IMG/VR virus record: IMGVR_UViG_3300029922_000124 | Location: 1 to 44,792 of that record | Strand: one strand, 5' to 3' | From: a virus | DNA length: 44,792 bases | Shown: one piece after another, positions 30,488 through 37,080 of the stretch | How positions within the stretch are numbered: position 1 is the first letter of the stretch | How the letters are laid out: every line of letters starts with the position of its first letter | Notes under the pieces: generated by a model | Told to the model about the DNA's origin: nothing | Databases searched by the model: none | What the model saw: the letters and a program-made list of their open reading frames with translations, nothing else | Position numbers and translations under genes: made by a program

Positions 30488-32041
30488 ATGAAATTCAATG
30501 AAACTGTCGAAACAGAACAAGTAACCAACTATATGGGCAAGAAAGCCTATAAGCAGTCTCCTAAAGAGGAACTGATCTTTGCAGTTCTCACTACGTTCAT
30601 GGAGAACTCCTACTATGAAAGTAACAATGAGCGCTTGACACGCATTAAGAGCCTTGTGACTGAAATCGCCAAGAAAGATGCTCCTTTCGTCGCTAAGCTG
30701 GCCATCTACGCCCGCACCCAATTTCACATGCGTTCTGTATTCCCTGTACTTGTAGGGGAACTCTCTAAGAACCACAAGGGCGACTCCCTTGTACGCAAAA
30801 CCATCGCTAAGGGTGTAACCCGCCTTGACGATGTTACAGAGCTTGTCTCCTACCTTGGTCCTACCAATCTTACTACAGCCGTTAAGAAAGGCATCAATGG
30901 TGCGCTTAACAAGTATGATTCTTATGCTTTCGCAAAGTACAAAGCTGAAGGCAAGAAAGTGTCCCTCGTAGACGTAGTGAACCTTACTCACCCTAAAGCC
31001 ACCAATCCTGGGACCGAAGAGGCTCTCAAAGCTCTTGTTGCCGATACTCTCAAGAACGTTGATACCTGGGAATCCAGGAAATCTGCTGGAGGAACCACTT
31101 CGGAAGTATTTGGCGACCTTATGGAAGAAGGCAAGCTTGGCTATATGGCCCTGCTTCGCAATCTCCGCAATATCGCTGAGTCTGGAGATGCCGCACTTAT
31201 CCAAAAAGCTGCCGATACTATTGCAGATGAAAAAAGCGTATTGAAGTCTAAACAGCTTCCTTTCCGATTCCTTTCTGCTCACGAGGCCCTTGGTGGAGAA
31301 GGTACTAGTCGCCGCCCTAACGCAAAGGTTTCTCAAATCGCTTTCGAGAAGGATAGCGATGGAAAGACCATTCTACAGAACGCTGTAGAGAAGGCACTCC
31401 TTGTGTCCGTGAAGAATATCCCTGTTCTCAGCGGTCGCACTATGATTTTGACCGATAACTCCGGTTCTATGAAGGGTGATCGAGGCGGTTCTTCGCTTAC
31501 CTCTGCTTACTCTGCCCGCACCACTGCTAGCATCGGAAACCTTTTTGCTGCTCTCTACTGGATGCGCTGTGACAACACAATGGTAGGCGTATTCGGAGAC
31601 ACCCTTGAGACTCCTAAGATGGATCGTTCTAAGGGTGTTCTAGAGAACTACAATGCTATCGCTAAAGTTGGTACCGAAATCGGCGGCGCCACTGAACGAG
31701 GAATCTTCTTGGCCATGCAACAGCTAATTGATCGTCACGCTATTGTTGACCGCATCGTGATCTTCTCTGACTGCCAGGTTGGCGATGGTTGCGCTTGGTA
31801 CGACCGCCAAGGTAATCGTGGAAATAACTTCAGCCAGTTGCTTACTGCATACATGAAAATTAACCCTACCGTTAAGGTATACAGCGTTAATTTGAAGGGC
31901 TACAGCAATGAAATGACCCCCCAAAACGGCCAGATCATGAAGCTGACCGGCTGGAGTGACAAGATTTTCGATATCATGGAGCGCAATGAAATTGCTCCTG
32001 GCGTAATGGTTTCTGAAGTAGAAGCCGTTTCCCTAGAATAG
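30488..32041 (+). CDS. rsr: Ro60/Rsr homologue (TROVE-vWA RNA-binding protein)
   Basis: A 517-residue protein of normal length for the family. Residues about 15-300 form the helical-repeat TROVE ring, with the hallmark GYMALLRNLRNIAESG at 218-233. Residues 315-505 form a von Willebrand A domain with a complete MIDAS site: DNSGS (323-327), GGATE and IFSDCQVGDG. Ro60 binds misfolded small RNAs in its ring and Y RNAs on the outside, and in bacteria cooperates with nucleases in rRNA and tRNA handling. AAGGAG precedes the ATG. Structured RNAs flank the gene on both sides, as at bacterial rsr loci. The phage may use it for RNA protection, decay or tRNA quality control. Confidence 0.92.
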   Translation: MKFNETVETEQVTNYMGKKAYKQSPKEELIFAVLTTFMENSYYESNNERLTRIKSLVTEIAKKDAPFVAKLAIYARTQFHMRSVFPVLVGELSKNHKGDSLVRKTIAKGVTRLDDVTELVSYLGPTNLTTAVKKGINGALNKYDSYAFAKYKAEGKKVSLVDVVNLTHPKATNPGTEEALKALVADTLKNVDTWESRKSAGGTTSEVFGDLMEEGKLGYMALLRNLRNIAESGDAALIQKAADTIADEKSVLKSKQLPFRFLSAHEALGGEGTSRRPNAKVSQIAFEKDSDGKTILQNAVEKALLVSVKNIPVLSGRTMILTDNSGSMKGDRGGSSLTSAYSARTTASIGNLFAALYWMRCDNTMVGVFGDTLETPKMDRSKGVLENYNAIAKVGTEIGGATERGIFLAMQQLIDRHAIVDRIVIFSDCQVGDGCAWYDRQGNRGNNFSQLLTAYMKINPTVKVYSVNLKGYSNEMTPQNGQIMKLTGWSDKIFDIMERNEIAPGVMVSEVEAVSLE

Positions 32042-32045
32042 AATC

Positions 32046-32229
32046 GCGGCGGGAAGGCTGATGAAAAACAGCTCACGGCATGCCGTGATCGTCTAGAGCA
32101 CTAGGACACCGCCCACTGAAACGTAATCCTACGGAGAGGTCGGTAGGAGTCCGAACCCATCTAGCGAAAAGAACAAGCATGGATCAGAGCCTTCGGACAA
32201 GACTCCCATTAAGTAGCTGGACAGACCTC
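32046..32229 (+). ncRNA. Structured RNA downstream of rsr
   Basis: The 228-nt gap after rsr has no gene but strong pairing. GGCGG (32048-32052) pairs with CCGCC (32109-32113) around CACGG-CATG-CCGTG (32074-32087). GAGGTC (32136-32141) pairs with GACCTC (32224-32229), and inside it GGAGTC (32146-32151) with GACTCC (32201-32206). It does not match tRNA, tmRNA, RNase P or a group I intron as far as I can see. It may be another Ro-associated RNA or an element controlling the next gene. Confidence 0.6.
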
Positions 32230-32269
32230 GTATTTTACTGTAGTGTATAGATACCATTGGAGGTACATT

Positions 32270-33076
32270 ATGCAAGTAAAAGTTTGTAATCTACGGTCAA
32301 ATGATTTCGGTTCAGATTTCAAGAAATCAGTAGTTGACACCGGCTTCGCCGTAGTCACTCACCACGGAATCGATCATGGTCTCATTAAAGAAATGCAACA
32401 GTCGTGGAAACTATTCTTTTTGGCCCATACAGAATATAAGAATTATTACTCTGATCCTGATGATGCCAACGTAGGCTATAAGGGAATGAAAACCGAAAAG
32501 GCTGTTGGGGCCAAGAAAGCCGATCTGAAGGAATTCTACCATTACCGCCCTGGCTGGACAGTTCCAATGGAACTTGGCGTAGATACTCAACGCATGTTCT
32601 ATCAGCTGGAAGACCTTGGTATCCAAATACTCAGTACTCTTGACTACGCAGAGTGCTGCAAGCAAAGCGATAATACCATTCTCAGGACCATCTATTACCC
32701 TGCCATGAACTATGCCCAGGAACCTGGTGCCGTTCGCGCCGCCGCCCACGAAGATATCAATTTCATCACTCTCTTGGTTGCCGCCAGCGCACCTGGACTA
32801 CAGGTTTTGGACCTAAAAGGAAAATGGCATGATGTACCCCACGAAGAGAACTCCATTGTGGTTAATATTGGTGACAGTCTTCAGCTCGCTAGCCGTGGCC
32901 TTTATCGATCTACCACCCACCGCGTCGTTAATGCGAGTGACAGTCTATCTGATCGCATTAGTATGCCTATGTTTATCCATCCTGCTGGAAACACTCTTCT
33001 CGCCGATGGAATAACCGCTCAGCAGTATTTGGACGAGCGCCTATCGCAAATCTATCAGCAGGTAAAAAATGGCTAA
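32270..33076 (+). CDS. 2-oxoglutarate/Fe(II) oxygenase, isopenicillin N synthase-like
   Basis: About 268 residues from the ATG at 32270, chosen for the GGAGG site 6 nt upstream. The N-terminal DIOX_N-type segment (SVVDTGFAVVTHHGIDHGLI) is followed by the jelly-roll core with the metal triad H160-x-D162 in HEDINFITLL and H217 in STTHRVV. R229 (DRISMPMF) is placed to bind 2-oxoglutarate. Such enzymes hydroxylate or oxidise small molecules, nucleobases or proteins; the substrate is not visible. It is co-directional with rsr and separated from it only by a structured RNA, and it overlaps the next gene by 8 nt. Confidence 0.88.
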   Translation: MQVKVCNLRSNDFGSDFKKSVVDTGFAVVTHHGIDHGLIKEMQQSWKLFFLAHTEYKNYYSDPDDANVGYKGMKTEKAVGAKKADLKEFYHYRPGWTVPMELGVDTQRMFYQLEDLGIQILSTLDYAECCKQSDNTILRTIYYPAMNYAQEPGAVRAAAHEDINFITLLVAASAPGLQVLDLKGKWHDVPHEENSIVVNIGDSLQLASRGLYRSTTHRVVNASDSLSDRISMPMFIHPAGNTLLADGITAQQYLDERLSQIYQQVKNG

Positions 33077-33326
33077 AAAGAAGCATAAATTTAAAGAATT
33101 AGATATAGTTATCCTTGCAGATGGTAGAGTGTTTCAGGTATCAGAAGAAAAGTCTGACAACGGCTCAATGCTAATTAGGTGGCTAGAAAGTGACACTGAA
33201 ACATTTCTGTTTGATAGCGAAAAGATTTATGTAAAAGATATCATTCCATACAATCCATTGGCACACTTTCTGTTCATAGCAGCTAGAAGTATTCATCAAA
33301 GACTCAATAATCTAAACAAGGTATAG
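33069..33326 (+). CDS. Small hypothetical protein
   Basis: An 85-residue protein. The first half is a small beta barrel-like sequence (KFKELDIVILADGRVFQVSE, then GSMLIRWLESDTETFLFD) reminiscent of SH3-like or hypervirulence-type accessory domains. The second half is helical (AHFLFIAARSIHQRLNNL). It overlaps the oxygenase by 8 nt and is translated in the same operon. No family is recognised. Confidence 0.6.
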   Translation: MAKKKHKFKELDIVILADGRVFQVSEEKSDNGSMLIRWLESDTETFLFDSEKIYVKDIIPYNPLAHFLFIAARSIHQRLNNLNKV

Positions 33327-33327
33327 A

Positions 33328-33648
33328 ATGAGGTTAGCCCTTAAGTTTGGAAATACTGATCAGATCAGGTATATGGGATGGTGGAATCCATTTAATACAT
33401 TTCCTACTTTAGTGAAATATGAAGGCATAAAATGGGAATTTGTTATGCACGATCACGATAAATCGGGCAATGCAGAGAAAATTCTCTATTTTAGCGAACT
33501 TCGCAGCTACGATCCCAATTGGCATGCTACAACTTTTCAAGACATAGAACACTTGTTAGACAAAATATATGGGCCAAAATGTGAATGTGGAAAGGATAAA
33601 CATAAGTTTACCTCTCATTCAGGTTGGTGTCCTAAAGGAAAGAAATGA
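33328..33648 (+). CDS. Small hypothetical protein with Cys/His-rich tail
   Basis: A 106-residue protein with an aromatic-rich body (IRYMGWWNPFNTFPTLVKYE, then WEFVMHDHD) and a C-terminal CECGKDKHKFTSHSGWCPKG. The tail has three Cys and two His that could bind zinc. One nucleotide separates it from the preceding stop, and its TGA overlaps the ATG of the ligase gene (ATGA). Function unknown; close coupling to the ligase suggests nucleic-acid work. Confidence 0.6.
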   Translation: MRLALKFGNTDQIRYMGWWNPFNTFPTLVKYEGIKWEFVMHDHDKSGNAEKILYFSELRSYDPNWHATTFQDIEHLLDKIYGPKCECGKDKHKFTSHSGWCPKGKK

Positions 33649-34826
33649 ATACAACACTGCCTACTCTGTATAAGAAAACCTCAACTGGTGCAATTCAATA
33701 CTGGACGATTTCAGTAACTATGTTATGTGGCTATGAAGTTGGAGAGGATGATTGGGAATCTAGAATCTATATTCAAACAGAATATGGACAAGCGGGTACT
33801 GACAAACCGCAAATCACTGTTGACGAAATTAAAAAGGGTAAAAATAAAGGAAAGAAAAATGAAACAAATCCAGCAGAACAGGCTCTCCTCGAAGCAGAGG
33901 CTAAGCACGAAAAACAGCGTAAAAAGGGATATGTAGATTCTATTGCTGCTGCCGAGGCTGGCGAACTAGATGATCTTATCGAAGGCGGCGTAGTTCCTAT
34001 GTTAGCTCAATCTTTTGCCAAGCATGGACATAAGATAAAGTATCCTTGCTATGGACAGCCAAAACTAGACGGTATTCGCTGCATTGCTATTTTAAAAGAC
34101 GGCGTATGCACTCTCTGGTCGCGCACCCGTAAGCAGATTACCGGCGTCCCTCACATCGCCCGTGAGATCGAGAAGCTATTTCATGACCAAGATTTGATCT
34201 TGGATGGTGAGCTATACAATCACTCATTCAAGCACGAATTCGAGAAGATTGTGTCTTTTGTTCGCCAAGAAGAACCTGCCGATGGCAGCGAAGTGGTTCA
34301 ATACCATATCTATGATTTGGTCAATAATCAACCGTTTGAAGCTCGACACAATTTGCTTTTTAATTTATTCACCAAGCGAGTTTACAAGGACGATAAATTA
34401 AACGATACCCTACGTTTTGTTCAAGCTACTACGATTTTTGATGAAGAAAGCGTAGAGGGCTTTTTCAGTCACAATGTAGGAAAAGGCTACGAAGGCGCTA
34501 TGTTGCGCAATGCAACTGGTCTCTACGCCAACAAGCGCTCTTACGACCTTCAAAAGGTTAAGGAATTTGACGATGCCGAATTCGATATCGTTGGTGTCGA
34601 GGAAGGACGCGGTAAACTTACTGGACATGCCATTTTCGTATGTAAAACTGAAGAAGGCACTCAATTTCTAGCTAAAATGAAGGGCGACACTGAGCGCTTG
34701 AAAGATTATTTTGACAACCACCAGCTGTGGCAGGGGAAAAAGCTTACCGTTCAATATCAAGGATTGACCGGCAAAGAAAATGTACCTCGTTTTCCAGTAG
34801 GCGTTGCAATCCGAGATTACGAGTGA
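33645..34826 (+). CDS. ATP-dependent DNA ligase
   Basis: A 393-residue ligase. The adenylation domain starts about residue 115 with PMLAQSFAKHG. The nucleophile K140 lies in motif I (KLDGIRC), motif III is LILDGELY (184-191), motif IV is YEGAMLRN (282-289) and motif V is LQKVKEF (302-308). An OB domain follows (EEGRGKLTGHAIFVC) with a terminal PRFPVGVAIRDY, common in phage ligases. Residues 1-60 (TSTGAIQYWTISVTM...EYGQAG) resemble a WGR-type DNA-end-binding domain, linked by a charged coiled coil. It seals nicks in phage replication or repair. Its stop codon lies inside the tRNA-Met promoter. Confidence 0.93.
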   Translation: MNTTLPTLYKKTSTGAIQYWTISVTMLCGYEVGEDDWESRIYIQTEYGQAGTDKPQITVDEIKKGKNKGKKNETNPAEQALLEAEAKHEKQRKKGYVDSIAAAEAGELDDLIEGGVVPMLAQSFAKHGHKIKYPCYGQPKLDGIRCIAILKDGVCTLWSRTRKQITGVPHIAREIEKLFHDQDLILDGELYNHSFKHEFEKIVSFVRQEEPADGSEVVQYHIYDLVNNQPFEARHNLLFNLFTKRVYKDDKLNDTLRFVQATTIFDEESVEGFFSHNVGKGYEGAMLRNATGLYANKRSYDLQKVKEFDDAEFDIVGVEEGRGKLTGHAIFVCKTEEGTQFLAKMKGDTERLKDYFDNHQLWQGKKLTVQYQGLTGKENVPRFPVGVAIRDYE

Positions 34827-34832
34827 TATATT
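34804..34832 (+). promoter_or_regulatory. tRNA-Met promoter overlapping the ligase stop codon
   Basis: TTGCAA (34804-34809), 17-nt spacer, TATATT (34827-34832), with TGA, the ligase stop codon itself, directly before the -10. The predicted start (34839-34840) coincides with the mature 5' end of the tRNA. Confidence 0.7.
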
Positions 34833-34839
34833 GAAATCT

Positions 34840-34917
34840 AGCGGAGTAGAGAAGCTCGGCCATCTCGCAACCCTCATAAGGTTGAAATCGCTGGTTCAAA
34901 TCCAGCCTCCGCTACCA
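34840..34917 (+). tRNA. tRNA-Met (CAT)
   Basis: Acceptor AGCGGAG/CTCCGCT, anticodon stem CAACC/GGTTG with loop CTCATAA, T-arm GCTGG/CCAGC with loop TTCAAAT, encoded CCA at 34915-34917. The anticodon stem lacks the three G-C pairs of initiator tRNA, so it is elongator Met or possibly Ile with a modified C34. It ends 1 nt before the convergent head gene. Confidence 0.9.
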
Positions 34918-34918
34918 C

Positions 34919-35680
34919 TTATTTCTTTTGTCGTGAGAAGGCGTCGAAGTTTTCCGACATGTACTTGAGCTTACCATCTTCAAAACCAAATCCCTGAGAG
35001 AGATAGGTAAGCGTACAGCGGCAGTGCGGGTGTAACCCAAATGCTGAGGGATTGTCTTCACCGCGTTTATGGTAGCCCTGCTTAAGCTGGCTGAATTTCC
35101 ATAAGCGAGGTGTAGTCTGATCTGGCATCAGGTGAAGCCTGATACACTCTTTGCAGGTAGACTGATCCCTGAACACAACGAAGAATACAGTAGGGTCGGC
35201 GTCGCCAAGATCGCCCGCCACGCGACTAATATCCATCATGTGGCCTAGGTTGCGTAACTTGGTGCTTTCGGATTCGGCAATAGCCATCATGTGAGATTTA
35301 GCCTTACCCATTTCCTCAGCGATCACAGCTTGAACGTCCTCTTCCTTCATCTTCTCTTTGCGAAGCGAAGCTTCCCTAGATAGACCATCAATTCTCTCCA
35401 CTATGTTAGCTTTTGTTTTACTTTTGAGAGATTCTACATAGCCAAACGCACTATCTAGAAGCCCTTTAAGGAAATCCTGCTCTAGAGGATTTGGAGTACG
35501 ATTGCCCATAGCCTGAATAAATAGGTGAGCCAGACCAAAGTTTGCTTGGCTGCTCATAATTAAATTCTTTTTGCCCTTGAGCTTGGGAATATTGCCAATA
35601 AAGTCGAGCGCAATACGATCGAAAATGTCTTCGACAGCACCGCTTAGCGCATCCTTTATTTTGCTAGTTAAACCGAACAC
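34919..35680 (-). CDS. MuF/SPP1 gp7-like minor head protein
   Basis: A 253-residue protein. The long helical N-terminal part (LKGLLDSAFGYVESLKSKTK and following) leads to the conserved C-terminal block: FRDQSTCKECIRLHLM, GYHKRGEDNPSAFG and LHPHCRCTLTYLSQGFGF. The C-x-x-C...H-C-x-C set is the signature of phage Mu F/SPP1 gp7 head-morphogenesis proteins, which sit inside the head near the portal. It lies downstream of the portal gene as expected. The charged middle (REASLRKEKMKEEDVQ) is a coiled coil. No toxin domain is fused to the C-terminus. Confidence 0.8.
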   Translation of the reverse strand: MFGLTSKIKDALSGAVEDIFDRIALDFIGNIPKLKGKKNLIMSSQANFGLAHLFIQAMGNRTPNPLEQDFLKGLLDSAFGYVESLKSKTKANIVERIDGLSREASLRKEKMKEEDVQAVIAEEMGKAKSHMMAIAESESTKLRNLGHMMDISRVAGDLGDADPTVFFVVFRDQSTCKECIRLHLMPDQTTPRLWKFSQLKQGYHKRGEDNPSAFGLHPHCRCTLTYLSQGFGFEDGKLKYMSENFDAFSRQKK

Positions 35681-35682
35681 GG

Positions 35683-35880
35683 TTACTCCTGAGAAGGTTC
35701 TTCTGGCTCAGCTGGCAGCGGCTCATCCATCCTCTTAACCCACTCTATAATCTTAGCGTGAGTAAAATCACTGGCACCGGTACCTTTATGTCCCTTTAAT
35801 TGCCAACCTACTAGTTCATGAAATTTAGATTTTTGCCAATCGCTTAATTTGTCATATTCGCTGGCTACTATTGGATTCAT
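35683..35880 (-). CDS. Small hypothetical head-operon protein
   Basis: A 65-residue protein, helical (SEYDKLSDWQKSKFHELVGW), with a Pro/Glu-rich tail (DEPLPAEPEEPSQE). It is packed 2 nt from each neighbour between the MuF-like gene and the low-complexity gene upstream. No family is recognised. Its position suggests a head-assembly accessory. Confidence 0.6.
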   Translation of the reverse strand: MNPIVASEYDKLSDWQKSKFHELVGWQLKGHKGTGASDFTHAKIIEWVKRMDEPLPAEPEEPSQE

Positions 35881-35882
35881 AA

Positions 35883-36521
35883 CTACTTCTCAGTAAGGCC
35901 TTCGACCTCAAGCAGTTTACTGATATCGGTTGTGGCGCGTCTCTCTTCTGCTTCCATTTTAGCCATAACATCTTTTACGATATTGTGCTGCATAGATACG
36001 GCCTGTTTGGCGTTATCCTTCAGATTATGAGAAGCAGTAACGCTCATTTTGAATTGAGGCTTATGTAAAGCTTTAGCGATACCTTTAATAGCTGCAGCAG
36101 ACTTCCTTAGTTCAATAGTCTGAAGTTCAGCTTTTCTAAAAGCTTTCAATTCTTGAATACTCTTTTGAATATCTTCGGGCTTAGCGCCTCCAGGTTTACC
36201 TAGCATACTCTCAAGCTTGCCAATATGCTGATCTAGTTCAGATCCATCAGCTTCGCCAGGTTGTCCAGGTGCTCCACCAGTCTCTTGTCCAGGTTGGCCT
36301 GGCTGTCCAGGCGCACCACCTTCACCAGGCATTCCGCCTGCATCTTGAGCTTGCATCTGGGCTTCCATAGCTTGTTGGTCTGCTTGTTGCTGAGCCATTT
36401 GATCTTGTTGAGCTTGCATCCCACCTTGCTCAAAACCAAGTCGAAATGCCATATCTAGATCGTTCATGTACTTGGCTCGGAGTTCCATGTACTTGTTTTT
36501 GTAGTTAATTTCAGCACTCAT
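35883..36521 (-). CDS. Gln/Gly/Pro-rich head-operon protein
   Basis: A 212-residue protein. After a short helix (YKNKYMELRAKYMNDLDMAF) comes a Gln-rich helix (QQDQMAQQQADQQAMEAQM) and a collagen-like Gly/Pro/Gln stretch at about 62-92 with repeated GQPGQPGQ units. The C-terminal 120 residues form helices (EDIQKSIQELKAFRKAELQ). This build resembles scaffold or internal head proteins between the portal and MuF-like genes. It has none of the K-S-E sites found elsewhere. No enzyme motif. Confidence 0.6.
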   Translation of the reverse strand: MSAEINYKNKYMELRAKYMNDLDMAFRLGFEQGGMQAQQDQMAQQQADQQAMEAQMQAQDAGGMPGEGGAPGQPGQPGQETGGAPGQPGEADGSELDQHIGKLESMLGKPGGAKPEDIQKSIQELKAFRKAELQTIELRKSAAAIKGIAKALHKPQFKMSVTASHNLKDNAKQAVSMQHNIVKDVMAKMEAEERRATTDISKLLEVEGLTEK

Positions 36522-36522
36522 T

Positions 36523-37080
36523 TTAAATACCTACCTTATTGCTTTTCTTCAAATTGTCAATATGCCACATGGGTCTCAAGTTTGAATAATGGCAAAGAGA
36601 ATAAATCTCTAATTCATTTTTGGCTAAAGACAGAGGCTTTATGTGGTCTAAAGACCAAGACCCTAGTCCATCGCCGTAGTTTTCCCAAGACATTCCTGGC
36701 TGGAATTGCGATGTTAAATGAAAATCTAATTCTTTTTTCGTGCAACCTATATACTCGTTAAATTTGGAAGACTTACTCCATCTAACCGCTTTAAGCGCTC
36801 TATTGGTTCTTCTACGAATGTTAACAATTAGCTTAAAAATTGGATCAGCTTTTCTTCGCTCTCTTTTATATTCTGTTATTTTAGCAATTCTTTTTTCTTT
36901 ATTGTTTTCATACCAATTTTTATTTTGTTGATCAATTTTGTCTTTATTTTCTTTGTAATGATTAGCATGATATAGTTTTGTACAAGCTTTACAAGAACTT
37001 TGCAATCCATCTTTTTCTTTTTTAGATTTACTAAATTGATTGATTGGTTTAGTACCACATTTTGTGCATTCTTTATACAT
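36523..37080 (-). CDS. HNH homing endonuclease
   Basis: About 185 residues from the ATG at 37080, which opens with a zinc knuckle (MYKECTKCGTKPINQFSKSK, then LQSSCKACTKLYH). A long basic helical linker follows. The C-terminal HNH core contains WSLDHIKPLSLAKNELEIYS and HYSNLRPMWHIDNLKKSNK. The start at 37104 would lie further inside the portal gene. The gene overlaps the last codons of portal and lies between portal and the next head gene without breaking either. Confidence 0.92.
   Translation of the reverse strand: MYKECTKCGTKPINQFSKSKKEKDGLQSSCKACTKLYHANHYKENKDKIDQQNKNWYENNKEKRIAKITEYKRERRKADPIFKLIVNIRRRTNRALKAVRWSKSSKFNEYIGCTKKELDFHLTSQFQPGMSWENYGDGLGSWSLDHIKPLSLAKNELEIYSLCHYSNLRPMWHIDNLKKSNKVGI

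Noticed and set aside
30452-31336. A 294-codon open frame antisense to rsr
   Set aside because: The rsr frame has clear TROVE and MIDAS motifs; the antisense frame shows no domain and no start signal.
32046-32229. RNase P, tmRNA or a group I intron core downstream of rsr
   Set aside because: Some short strings recall these RNAs, but their conserved cores (for example P4 or P7 elements) cannot be laid out.
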